Assembly: GCA_031288215.1 (NCBI GenBank)
Contig: JAITRV010000282.1
Span: 1-6,494, forward strand
DNA: 6,494 nt
Source of the DNA: Spirochaetaceae bacterium
GTDB lineage: Bacteria > Spirochaetota > Spirochaetia > Treponematales > Breznakiellaceae
Direction: 5' to 3'
The notes under the pieces are model-generated. The model was not told where the DNA came from and searched no databases. It saw only the letters and a program-made list of their open reading frames with translations. Below, one piece after another: positions 1-6,420 of this stretch (position 1 is its first letter; the number at the start of each line of letters is the position of its first letter). Both the position numbers and the translations under genes were made by a program.

Positions 1-1
1 C

Positions 2-412
2 CCCCCGCATTTCGTACACCCGCAGGCGGGTATCCGCCCGCTTGAGGGCATCCCGGGCCTTGTCGATCTCGAACTTCAAGAGACGGCCGGCGCTCAGGGA
101 CTCCTCGGCCTCGCGCTTGGCCGCCAGGGCCCGCGCCTGGTCTATCTCATCGGGCCATTCCGCGGCGTCCACCAGCAGCACCGTCTTGTGGTGGGTTACC
201 TCCAGGATGCCCTCGGTAACAAAGGCCGCCTTCCAAAGGCCCTCTTTGTCCTTGATCCTGATGACGCAGGATACCACCGGGGCGGTGATGAAATCGTGGT
301 CGGCGTAGATTCCGATTTCCCCGTCCCGGAGGGTCAGGGTGAGGGCCTCCACCGTATCGGCGTAGAAGAGCCGGTAGGGGGTATAGACCTCAAGGATGAA
401 GCGCTTCGCCAT
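2..412 (-). CDS. atpC: F1Fo ATP synthase subunit epsilon (3' end cut off by window edge)
   Basis: Epsilon is the small central-stalk subunit of F1. It joins gamma to the c ring and can inhibit ATP hydrolysis through its C-terminal helices. I translated it from ATG at 412, giving 137 codons with no stop before the edge. The family is usually 130-140 residues, so only the last few codons are probably missing. Residues 1 to about 85 form the beta-sandwich domain (RFILEVYTPYR start, DGEIGIYADHD at 30-40, VTEGILEVTHHKTVLL at 65-80). Residues from about 88 form the helical hairpin. IDQARA at 90-95 matches the I(L)DxxRA motif that binds ATP in some bacterial epsilons. The gene lies 8 bases after the beta stop with a strong AGGAGGAG ribosome site, so it is the last atp gene seen. 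The assignment is firm; the exact end is unknown. Confidence 0.93.
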   Translation of the reverse strand, partial: MAKRFILEVYTPYRLFYADTVEALTLTLRDGEIGIYADHDFITAPVVSCVIRIKDKEGLWKAAFVTEGILEVTHHKTVLLVDAAEWPDEIDQARALAAKREAEESLSAGRLLKFEIDKARDALKRADTRLRVYEMRG

Positions 413-414
413 GG

Positions 415-422
415 CTCCTCCT
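415..422 (-). promoter_or_regulatory. Ribosome binding site of atpC
   Basis: AGGAGGAG lies 2 bases before the epsilon ATG at 412, and its GGAGG core ends 4 bases before it. The site overlaps the TAG stop of atpD (423-421). A ribosome ending beta would therefore cover the epsilon start, which suggests translational coupling. Confidence 0.75.
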
Positions 423-1809
423 AGAGTTTCCCGGCTTTTTCCAGCACGTCGTCGATGCCCCCGGCCATGAAGAACGCCTGCTCAGGGATCGCGTCGCATT
501 CGCCGTCCAGGATCATCGTGAAGCCCCGGATCGTTTCTTTGACCGGAACGTAGCGGCCCTTCATGGCGCTGTACCGTTCCGCCACAAAGAGGGGCTGCCC
601 CAGGAAGCGCTGGATCTTCCGGGCCCGGGCGACCACCAGCTTGTCCTCCGGGGAGAGCTCGTCCATGCCGAGGATGGCGATGATGTCCTGGAGTTCCTTG
701 TAGCGCTGAAGGGTCTGCTGGGTCCGCCGGGCGGTGAGGTAGTGCTCCTCCCCCACGATGGCGGGGTCCAGAATCCGGGAGGTGGAACCCAGGGGATCCA
801 CCGAGGGGTAGATCCCCAGTTCCACGATCTTCCGGGAAAGCACCGTGGTGGCGTCCAGGTGGGCAAAGGTGGTGGCCGGGGCGGGATCGGTGAGGTCGTC
901 CGCGGGGACGTACACCGCCTGCACGCTGGTGATGGAGCCCCGGGAGGTGCTGGCGATCCGCTCCTGGAGGGCCCCCATCTCGTTGGCCAGGGTGGGCTGG
1001 TAGCCCACGGCGCTGGGGATCCGGCCGAGCAGGGCGGAAACCTCCGCCCCCGCCTGGATGAACCGGAAGATGTTGTCCACAAAGAGGAGGACGTCCTGGC
1101 CGCCCTCATCCCGGAAATGTTCCGCCATGGTAAGGGCCGCCAGGGGAACCCGCATCCGGGCCCCGGGGGGTTCGTTCATCTGGCCGAAGACCAGGGCGGT
1201 CTTCGCCGCCACCCCGGAATCGTTCATGTCCTTCCATAACTCCGCCCCCTCCCGGGAACGCTCCCCCACCCCGGCAAAGACCGAGTACCCCGAATGTTCC
1301 ATGGCGATATTCCGGATAAGTTCCATGATCAACACGGTCTTGCCCACCCCGGCGCCGCCGAAGAGGCCGATCTTGCCCCCCTTGGCGTAGGGGGCGATGA
1401 GGTCGATGACCTTGATCCCCGTCTCAAAGACCTCCGTGGCCGGCCGCTGCTGTTCAAAGCTCGGCGCGTCCCGGTGGATCGCGGCGTATTCGTCATGGGT
1501 GAAGGCCCCCCGGTCGTCGATGGTTTCCCCTGAAACGTTGAACATCCGCCCCAGGACGGCCTCCCCCACGGGCACCCGGATGGGGCCGCCCATATCCTCG
1601 GCGGGAAGAAACCGGGCCAGGCCCTCGGTGGCGGCCATGGCCACACAGCGGGCCCGGTTATCCCCGATATGCTGGAGCACCTCCAGCACCACGGTCCGCT
1701 CCCCGCTTTTCACCTTCAGGGCGCTCAGAATCGGGGGGATACACCCCGGTTCAAAACGGACATCCACCACCGGTCCGACTATCTGCGTTACAATCCCCGT
1801 ATTCGCCAT
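421..1809 (-). CDS. atpD: F1Fo ATP synthase subunit beta (catalytic)
   Basis: Beta is the catalytic subunit of the alpha3beta3 head, making or splitting ATP at three sites. The protein has 462 residues, normal for the family. The beta-barrel domain covers roughly 1-75. The P-loop GGAGVGKT is at 151-158 with K157 and T158. The catalytic glutamate E183 sits in GERSREG. The Walker B aspartate D245 is in LLFVDN, and the adenine-contacting tyrosine Y334 is in GIYPSVDPL. The loop that touches gamma reads DELSPED (383-389), where the usual form is DELSEED. I chose ATG 1809 over the in-frame ATG at 1815, because GGAGG at 1821-1817 is 7 bases from the former and only 1 from the latter; MANTG is also a natural family start. 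The gamma stop (1814-1812) lies 2 bases upstream. All catalytic residues are present, so the enzyme should be active. Confidence 0.98.
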   Translation of the reverse strand: MANTGIVTQIVGPVVDVRFEPGCIPPILSALKVKSGERTVVLEVLQHIGDNRARCVAMAATEGLARFLPAEDMGGPIRVPVGEAVLGRMFNVSGETIDDRGAFTHDEYAAIHRDAPSFEQQRPATEVFETGIKVIDLIAPYAKGGKIGLFGGAGVGKTVLIMELIRNIAMEHSGYSVFAGVGERSREGAELWKDMNDSGVAAKTALVFGQMNEPPGARMRVPLAALTMAEHFRDEGGQDVLLFVDNIFRFIQAGAEVSALLGRIPSAVGYQPTLANEMGALQERIASTSRGSITSVQAVYVPADDLTDPAPATTFAHLDATTVLSRKIVELGIYPSVDPLGSTSRILDPAIVGEEHYLTARRTQQTLQRYKELQDIIAILGMDELSPEDKLVVARARKIQRFLGQPLFVAERYSAMKGRYVPVKETIRGFTMILDGECDAIPEQAFFMAGGIDDVLEKAGKL

Positions 1810-1811
1810 CC

Positions 1812-2696
1812 TCATTCCTCCAAAGCCTCCGCCCCGGAAATGATCTCCGATACTTCCAGGGTAATCCCCGCCTGCCGCGTCCGGTTGTAGTGAAGCCGCA
1901 GGCCGGCAAGCATATCCTCCGCATTCTTAGACGCCTCGTCCATGGCGGACATCCGGGCGTTCTGTTCGCTGGCATAGGACTCCACCAGGGAGCCGTAGAT
2001 GATCCCCTTGATATACAGGGGCACCAGGGCGTCAAAGACCGCCGCCTCGGAGGGGAGGTATTCAAAGGGCAGTTCCTCCCGCTTCTGGTTTCCGGTCCGC
2101 TCCAGTTCCGCCTGAATCTCCTCCGCCCTCAGGGGCAGAATTTGGCGTACCGTGGGCAGGAGCCGGACGGCGCTGTACATGTGGGTATAGACGATATACA
2201 CCTCGTCCAGCATGCCCCAAAGGTAGTGGGAAATAAGATAATCGGCGATCTCCTTGGCGTCCTCCACCTCCGGCAGCCGGGATCGGAGGGAAAAATTCTC
2301 CAGAACCCGGTAGGGAGTATGGGCGAAGTACCGGCCGCCGATGGCGCCGATCAGGATCAGGACGGGATTATCCTGGGCCGCGGCCAGATCGTTGACCGTC
2401 CTGAAAATGTCGGCGTTATACCCCCCGGCCAGGCCCTTGTCGCTGGTTACCGCCAGGATCGCCGTCCGCGGCCGGTCCTTCTGTTTCCTGCCGAAAAACT
2501 CGCTCTCCACATTCTCCGCCCCCGAGAGAATATCCCACATGGATTTCTGTATCCGCTTGAAGAAGGGTTCCGTATCCGCCAGCACCCGCCGGCCCTTCCG
2601 CAGCTTTGCCGTGGAGATGAGGTTCATCGCCTTGGTCACCTGGAGGGTCTGTTCTATGGCCCGCATCCTCAGCCGGACATCCCGTAAATTCGCCAT
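1812..2696 (-). CDS. atpG: F1Fo ATP synthase subunit gamma
   Basis: Gamma is the rotating shaft inside the alpha3beta3 head. The protein has 294 residues, in the usual range. The N-terminal coiled-coil helix (about 1-55) contains the family signature around VTKAM (20-24) and TAKLRK (29-34). The central Rossmann-like domain starts with VTSDKGLAGGYN (83-94). The C-terminal helix (about 210-285) includes SEQNARMSAMDEA (243-255) and NRTRQAGIT (271-279), the part that pairs with the N-terminal helix and reaches up into the head. There is no sign of the chloroplast-type regulatory cysteine insert; no cysteine is present in the protein. The start follows the alpha stop by 9 bases, with a purine run GGGGGAGG. 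Its GGAGG core ends only 1 base before the ATG, an unusually short spacing. No other start fits the family alignment, so I keep this one. Confidence 0.97.
   Translation of the reverse strand: MANLRDVRLRMRAIEQTLQVTKAMNLISTAKLRKGRRVLADTEPFFKRIQKSMWDILSGAENVESEFFGRKQKDRPRTAILAVTSDKGLAGGYNADIFRTVNDLAAAQDNPVLILIGAIGGRYFAHTPYRVLENFSLRSRLPEVEDAKEIADYLISHYLWGMLDEVYIVYTHMYSAVRLLPTVRQILPLRAEEIQAELERTGNQKREELPFEYLPSEAAVFDALVPLYIKGIIYGSLVESYASEQNARMSAMDEASKNAEDMLAGLRLHYNRTRQAGITLEVSEIISGAEALEE
1817..1821 (-). promoter_or_regulatory. Ribosome binding site that decides the atpD start
   Basis: GGAGG lies inside the last codons of atpG. It is 7 bases from ATG 1809 but 1 base from ATG 1815, so it favours the shorter beta protein. 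The upstream ATG also overlaps the atpG stop codon (ATGA). Confidence 0.75.
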
Positions 2697-2705
2697 ACCT
2701 CCCCC

Positions 2706-4208
2706 TTACCCTCGGGACTGCTTAAAGGCTTCCGCCGCTGAAGCGAGGGCCGCTTCAAGCTCCGGCGTTATCTCGCCGGCCTCCGCGACGGCCTTCAAAA
2801 TATCAGCGTGGCGGGTCCGCAGGCACTCCAGGAAATTCTTGATGAAGGGGCCAATTTCCTCAACCTTGACCTCCAGGAGATAGCCCTTCACCGCGATAAA
2901 GAGGATCGCCGCCTGTTCCTCCATAGGGTACGGGACGAACTGGCCCTGCTTCAGCGCCTCCATGAGCCGCTCCCCCTGGGCGAGCTTGTCCTGGGTGGCC
3001 TTGTCCAGGTCGCTGCCGAATTGGGCAAAGGCCGCCATTTCCCGGTACTGGGCCAGGTCCAGCCGCAGCCGCCCGGACAGGCCGCGGATCGCCTTGGTCT
3101 GGGCGGAACCCCCGACCCGGCTTACCGACAGCCCCACGTCCACCGCGGGCCTGAAACCGGAATTGAAGAGTTCCGAGTCCAGGAAAACCTGCCCGTCGGT
3201 GATGGAGATCACATTGGTGGGAATATAAGAAGAAATGTCCCCCGCCTGGGTTTCCACGATGGGAATGGCGGTGATGGAGCCCCCCCCTTTTTCCGGGGAG
3301 AGCTTGGCCGCCCGCTCCAGGAGCCGGGAGTGGAGGTAGAACACGTCCCCGGGAAAGGCCTCCCGGCCCGGGGGCCTGCGGAGGAGCAGGGATAGGGCCC
3401 GGTAGGCCACGGCGTGTTTGGAGAGGTCGTCGTAGACCACCAGCACGTCCTTCCCCCGGAGCATGAAGAATTCCGCCATCGTACAGGCCGAATAGGGGGC
3501 CAGGTACTGCAGGGCGGGGGAATCCGAGGCGGAGGCCAGGACCACAAAGGTATACTCCATGGCGCCGAAGCGCTCCAGGTTCCTGAGGATCGCCGCCACG
3601 GAGGAGGATTTTTGGCCGATGGCGCAGTAGATACAGTACACCCCCTTGCCCTTCTGGTTGATGATGGCGTCCACCGCCAGGGCGGAATTTCCGGTCTGCC
3701 GGTCCCCGATGATGAGTTCCCGCTGCCCCCGGCCGATGGGGATCATGGCGTCCACCGAGAGGATCCCCGTCTGGAGGGGCGTATTCACGGCCCCCCGCTC
3801 TATCACCGGGTGGGCGGGGCTTTCCACGGGAAGGGAGGCTTCCCCTTCCAGGGGGCCCTTGCCGTCAATGGCCGTCCCCAGGGGGTTTACCACCCGGCCC
3901 AGGAGGGAGAAGCCCGCCGGCACCGACACCACCGTGCCGGTGCCCCGGACCTCCTCCCCGTCCCGGACCAGGGTTTCCCCGCTTAAAAGGACGCAGCCCA
4001 CGGCATCCTCTTCGAGGTTCATGACTATCCCCGACGCCCCGGAGCCGAACTCCACGAGTTCGCCGTACACCGCCTTGTCCAGGCCGGAGATCACCGCCAC
4101 CGAATCCCCCACCTGGATCACGGAGCCCGCGGAATCCGTGGAGGGCCGGCCCTCCCACCGCTCGATTTCTTCCTGTAAGATCCTGGTCAGATCCCCAAAA
4201 TTCGCCAT
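2706..4208 (-). CDS. atpA: F1Fo ATP synthase subunit alpha, with altered Walker A
   Basis: Alpha alternates with beta in the F1 head. It contributes the arginine finger to catalytic sites and carries the non-catalytic nucleotide sites. The protein has 500 residues, normal length. The N-terminal delta-binding helix and beta barrel cover about 1-95. The P-loop at 168-176 reads GDRQTGNSA, where the family consensus is GDRQTGKTA: N174 (codon AAT at 3689-3687) replaces the phosphate-binding lysine and S175 (TCC at 3686-3684) the threonine. The DD pair at 260-261 in VVYDDLSKHA is kept, as are PGREAFPGD (280-288) and the arginine finger R364 in SVSRVGGSAQ. The frame and flanking motifs are perfect, so this is a full-length gene with a point change and no decay. 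Non-catalytic nucleotide binding is probably weak or lost. The start overlaps the delta stop by one base (TAATG), with GGAGG 6 bases upstream. Confidence 0.97.
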   Translation of the reverse strand: MANFGDLTRILQEEIERWEGRPSTDSAGSVIQVGDSVAVISGLDKAVYGELVEFGSGASGIVMNLEEDAVGCVLLSGETLVRDGEEVRGTGTVVSVPAGFSLLGRVVNPLGTAIDGKGPLEGEASLPVESPAHPVIERGAVNTPLQTGILSVDAMIPIGRGQRELIIGDRQTGNSALAVDAIINQKGKGVYCIYCAIGQKSSSVAAILRNLERFGAMEYTFVVLASASDSPALQYLAPYSACTMAEFFMLRGKDVLVVYDDLSKHAVAYRALSLLLRRPPGREAFPGDVFYLHSRLLERAAKLSPEKGGGSITAIPIVETQAGDISSYIPTNVISITDGQVFLDSELFNSGFRPAVDVGLSVSRVGGSAQTKAIRGLSGRLRLDLAQYREMAAFAQFGSDLDKATQDKLAQGERLMEALKQGQFVPYPMEEQAAILFIAVKGYLLEVKVEEIGPFIKNFLECLRTRHADILKAVAEAGEITPELEAALASAAEAFKQSRG

Positions 4209-4753
4209 TATATGCCTCCGGGATGGCGCAAGGCCTTTTCCATTTTCTCTAATTGACCCAAAAGGCTCGCGTCCAGAATTTCAGAATCCATCCGCAGCCT
4301 GCATCCGCCTAAAAGCTCAGGCAGTTCGGTAATCTCAAGCCGTACCTCGGCGGCGCCGGTCCGCTCCTTCAACCGGGCCGTCAAGGCCGCCCGGTATTCC
4401 CCGTCCAGGGGAAAGGCGCTCTCCACCGTTACCGCCAGGATTCCCCGCTGCCGGTCCAGGAGCCGGCGGATCTCGGCGGCCAGGGCTTCCCCGTGTTTCA
4501 GAAGCCCCTTCCTCATCAGGAGCAGCACGGTCCCCAGGGCCGTCTCCGCGGCGGCTTCCCCGGCCCCTCCCCCTGAGCGGGCCAGGGCCCGGCGGATCAC
4601 CGGCTCCAGGCGGGCGGCGGCGGCGCTCCCCGAAACCAGGGAAGGAATCCGCCGCAGCGGGGGAAGCAGGGCCTCCATGATATCCAGGGCCGCTTCGGCC
4701 CGCTCTCCCGCGGCGGCCGCAAAAGCCGCCGCCCACCGCTTCGCCCGGAACAT
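4208..4753 (-). CDS. atpH: F1Fo ATP synthase subunit delta
   Basis: Delta sits on top of F1 and ties the alpha N-termini to the b dimer, forming part of the stator. The protein has 181 residues, typical for the bacterial family. The N-terminal helical bundle covers about 1-105 and opens with RAKRWAAAFAAAAGE, a version of the family's usual R-Y-A-x-A-L-F start. RRLLDRQRGILAVTVESAFPL (96-116) is the hinge into the C-terminal domain. ELLGGCRLRMDSEILDAS (146-163) matches the family's conserved GG-hydrophobic-R-hydrophobic-x-D/E signature. It is rich in alanine and arginine, which fits the base composition. The start overlaps the b stop by one base (TGATG). Only a weak GGG run lies upstream, so translation probably depends on ribosomes finishing atpF. 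Sequence drift in this family is high, but position and C-terminal motif make the call firm. Confidence 0.93.
   Translation of the reverse strand: MFRAKRWAAAFAAAAGERAEAALDIMEALLPPLRRIPSLVSGSAAAARLEPVIRRALARSGGGAGEAAAETALGTVLLLMRKGLLKHGEALAAEIRRLLDRQRGILAVTVESAFPLDGEYRAALTARLKERTGAAEVRLEITELPELLGGCRLRMDSEILDASLLGQLEKMEKALRHPGGI
4215..4219 (-). promoter_or_regulatory. Ribosome binding site of atpA inside the atpH end
   Basis: GGAGG lies in the last codons of atpH, 6 bases from the alpha ATG at 4208. Together with the TAATG stop/start overlap this suggests that delta and alpha translation are coupled and that alpha also has strong initiation of its own, as its higher copy number in the complex needs. 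Confidence 0.75.
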
Positions 4754-5241
4754 CAGGACCCTTTCCCCAATTCCGCCAGGAGCAGGGCGGCCTGGCGGCG
4801 GCCGTCCTCGGCGTTGATCTCCCGCCGCAGGAGCCGGCTTGCCGCGGCCGTCACCAGGACCGCGGCCTCCGCCTTGAACTGCCCCAGGGCGGCATTCCGC
4901 TCCGCCTCGATCTGCTTCCGGGCGGCCGCCAGGAACCGGTCCGCCTCGGCCTTCCCCTCCGCCAGGATCCGGTCCGCCTCGGCCTGGGCCGCCTCCCGGG
5001 CATTGCGGAGGATGAGTTCCCCCTCCTCCCGGGCGCGATCCAGCTTCTCCCCGTATTCCTTGAGGAGGCGCTTCGCCTGGTTTTGCTCCCGATCCGCTTC
5101 ATCAAAACGGTCCTGGATCTTCTTTGTCCGTTCCTCCATGAATCGGCTTACCGGCTTAAAAAGGATTGCCCGGAGGATAAAAAAGAGGATGCCGATATTG
5201 ATGATGGTTACCGCAAAGGTAACCCAGGAAAAGCTCAGCAT
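4753..5241 (-). CDS. atpF: F1Fo ATP synthase subunit b
   Basis: Subunit b forms the dimeric outer stalk that holds F1 against rotation. The protein has 162 residues, close to the normal length. One membrane helix lies at about 5-27 (WVTFAVTIINIGILFFILRA), followed by the family motif FKPVSRFMEERTKKI (28-42). The remainder is a long charged helix with the alanine-rich, 11-residue periodicity of right-handed b coiled coils. Within it two successive 11-residue units (AEADRILAEGK at 87-97 and AEADRFLAAAR at 98-108) are nearly identical in DNA as well as protein. The C-terminal part (about 125-160) binds delta. The start has GGAGG 6 bases upstream. Only one b gene is present, so the stalk should be a homodimer. 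Confidence 0.96.
   Translation of the reverse strand: MLSFSWVTFAVTIINIGILFFILRAILFKPVSRFMEERTKKIQDRFDEADREQNQAKRLLKEYGEKLDRAREEGELILRNAREAAQAEADRILAEGKAEADRFLAAARKQIEAERNAALGQFKAEAAVLVTAAASRLLRREINAEDGRRQAALLLAELGKGS
4918..4983 (-). repeat. 33-bp tandem duplication inside atpF
   Basis: Two adjacent 33-base units (4983-4951 and 4950-4918) encode successive 11-residue turns of the b stalk helix. Their first 25 bases match at 24 positions, differing only in ATC (Ile92) against TTC (Phe103). The last 8 bases have diverged. Hendecad repetition is expected in the protein, but identical codon choice over 24 bases suggests a duplication at the DNA level or gene conversion between the units. Confidence 0.75.
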
Positions 5242-5283
5242 GAAAAGCCTCCTATTAAAAGTCCCCTATAAAAAAGCCCCTAT
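5242..5283 (-). repeat. Three tandem 14-base units between atpE and atpF
   Basis: Read on the minus strand, 5283-5242 divides exactly into ATAGGGGCTTTTTT, ATAGGGGACTTTTA and ATAGGAGGCTTTTC. The first unit contains the atpE stop codon TAG. The third ends directly at the atpF ATG and supplies its working GGAGG site, 6 bases from the start. The first two units carry GGGG where the third has GGAGG, so they resemble degenerate ribosome sites. The block fills the whole gap between the two genes. Confidence 0.8.
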
Positions 5284-5498
5284 TTGAGGATCAGGAGGAT
5301 GGAAACCACGAATCCGTATATCGCGGTGGCCTCCGCCAGGGCTATCCCCAGGAAGAACACGGTCTGGATCTTTCCCGACGCCTCGGGCTGCCGGGAAATA
5401 GCCTCCGAGGTCTTGCCCGTGGCGATCCCAATGCCGATTCCGGCCCCCAGGCCGGTCAAAACCGCGATACCCGCACCGATTAAATAGATAAATTCCAT
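5280..5498 (-). CDS. atpE: F1Fo ATP synthase subunit c (proteolipid)
   Basis: Subunit c forms the membrane ring whose carboxylates carry the coupling ion. The protein has 72 residues in two membrane helices joined by the polar loop SRQPEASGK (35-43). Helix 1 (about 4-28) has glycines at 16, 18, 20, 22, 24 and 28, the glycine-zipper pattern that packs c rings. Helix 2 (about 46-71) carries the ion-binding glutamate E56 in ALAEATAIYG. Compared with sodium-binding rings such as that of Ilyobacter tartaricus, the helix-1 glutamine is isoleucine (I23) and the serine after the glutamate is alanine (A57), although T58 and Y61 are kept. A proton ring is therefore more likely than a sodium ring. The gene lies 15 bases after atpB, with GAGGGAG and a T-run before the ATG. 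Confidence 0.97.
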   Translation of the reverse strand: MEFIYLIGAGIAVLTGLGAGIGIGIATGKTSEAISRQPEASGKIQTVFFLGIALAEATAIYGFVVSILLILK

Positions 5499-5513
5499 AA
5501 AAAACTCCCTCGA

Positions 5514-6266
5514 TTATTGTGATACCTCTACCGCCTCGGCGATAAAGAGGGTCGTTAAAAAGGTAAACACCAGGGCCTGGATGAGGCCGTCTAAAAAATC
5601 AAAGTAAAGGGACAGGACCGGCGGAACGCCGATGGGGACGGCGGACTCGATGAGGAGCATGATGATGAGTCCCCCCAGGATATTGCCGAAGAGCCGCAGG
5701 CACATGGAGGCGGGGCGGATGAGGTATTCCAGCAGGTTGAAGGGCAGCATCATGGGCATGGGCCGCAGGAGGTTTTTACACCAGGGCCGAAAGCCCCGGG
5801 CCCGCAGGCCCCCGATGAGCACCAGGAGGATCGACAGGATCGCCATGGCCGCGGTAAGGTTGATGTCCCGGGTGGGGGGCCGGATGGAGAAGGGCGGCTC
5901 CTGCCCGAAGGCGGCCACCGGGGAAACGGCGGGGATGATATTGGCCCCCAGGAGAAAGAGGAAGATCGTCCCGATATAGGGCCCGTAGACCCCCGCCCGG
6001 TGCCCGAACTGGGCCTTGGAAAAGGCGTCGAGGAATTCCACCAGGGCTTCCAGGATCGTCTGGGCCCCCCGGGGCACCTCCCGGAGCCTGCGGGTCAGGA
6101 AGAAGGAGGCGGCGATCAGCAGGGCCATGACCACCCAGGAGACGAGGACCGTCTCGGTGATGTCGATGGAACTGATCTCCGCGCCCAGGATCTTCACGGG
6201 CCTTTCAGGGAAAAGGGGGATGGAAAAAATGACCCTGAATTCGTTCAGCGCTTCCTTAATATCCAT
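5514..6266 (-). CDS. atpB: F1Fo ATP synthase subunit a
   Basis: Subunit a forms the two half-channels through which ions reach and leave the c ring. From ATG 6266 the protein has 250 residues. Membrane helices lie near 38-58, 97-118, 137-154, 173-181/185-210 (the long tilted helix) and 215-245. The essential arginine R191 is in MCLRLFGN. Helix 6 carries Q230 in LIQALVFTFLTTLFIAE, matching the family's conserved glutamine. VPRGAQTILEALVEFL (64-79) and PTRDINLT (131-138) are also family signatures. In-frame starts exist further up, at ATG 6314 and TTG 6341. I prefer 6266 because MDIKEALNEF gives a normal N-terminus, and the upstream residues are charged, cysteine-containing and overlap the proximal promoter. 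Its ribosome site is weak (GAGGCGGG, 9 bases away), so the start is the least certain part. It heads the operon; no atpI is visible upstream. Confidence 0.95.
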   Translation of the reverse strand: MDIKEALNEFRVIFSIPLFPERPVKILGAEISSIDITETVLVSWVVMALLIAASFFLTRRLREVPRGAQTILEALVEFLDAFSKAQFGHRAGVYGPYIGTIFLFLLGANIIPAVSPVAAFGQEPPFSIRPPTRDINLTAAMAILSILLVLIGGLRARGFRPWCKNLLRPMPMMLPFNLLEYLIRPASMCLRLFGNILGGLIIMLLIESAVPIGVPPVLSLYFDFLDGLIQALVFTFLTTLFIAEAVEVSQ

Positions 6267-6323
6267 AACGCAATACCCGCCTCGACCGTGTTCTTGAAAT
6301 CGGGAATATGTCATCCCCTTTAC

Positions 6324-6346
6324 ACTATATAGTACGTTCAAACGTA
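6324..6346 (-). promoter_or_regulatory. Cluster of palindromes near the proximal promoter, possible operator
   Basis: TACGTT-TG-AACGTA (6346-6333) has 6-base arms around a 2-base centre. It is followed, sharing one base, by the perfect 10-base palindrome ACTATATAGT (6333-6324). They lie immediately downstream of the proximal -10 box, across its predicted start of transcription, where a repressor would act. Both are short and AT-rich, so they could be chance. Confidence 0.3.
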
Positions 6347-6376
6347 TGTATACTGCCCGCTCTCAAAATTTTTCAA
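6347..6376 (-). promoter_or_regulatory. Proximal sigma70-like promoter
   Basis: TTGAAA (6376-6371), an 18-base spacer and TATACA (6352-6347). The spacing is slightly long and the -10 box lacks the usual final T. Transcription would begin near 6340, giving a leader of about 75 bases before atpB. It is weaker than the distal candidate. Confidence 0.3.
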
Positions 6377-6386
6377 CCGCTTCTTT

Positions 6387-6420
6387 CGGAAGGCGCCATT
6401 CCGGACCCTGAAATTCAAGG
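6387..6420 (-). other. Two small hairpins in the atp leader
   Basis: CCTTGA/TCAGGG (6420-6406, 3-base loop, one G-T pair) and CGGAA/TTCCG (6403-6387, 7-base loop) could form in RNA made from the distal promoter. Neither is followed by a T-run, so neither looks like an attenuator. They match no riboswitch I recognise. Confidence 0.25.

Noticed and set aside
1807..1815. Upstream ATG at 1815 as the beta start (MRMANTG)
   Set aside because: GGAGG would be only 1 base away, whereas it is 7 bases from ATG 1809.
1890..2687. Long plus-strand open frame of 265 codons, and others like it on the plus strand
   Set aside because: It lies wholly antisense to atpG, has no recognisable family or ribosome site, and such frames are expected opposite GC-rich genes.
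2706..4208. Alpha as a pseudogene because of the broken P-loop
   Set aside because: The frame is full length and all other motifs are intact, so the change is a substitution and not decay.
5280..5498. Sodium-translocating ATP synthase
   Set aside because: The helix-1 glutamine and the serine after the glutamate are both missing, although threonine and tyrosine are present.
6339..6341. TTG at 6341 as start of subunit a
   Set aside because: It has no ribosome site and coincides with the predicted transcription start of the proximal promoter.
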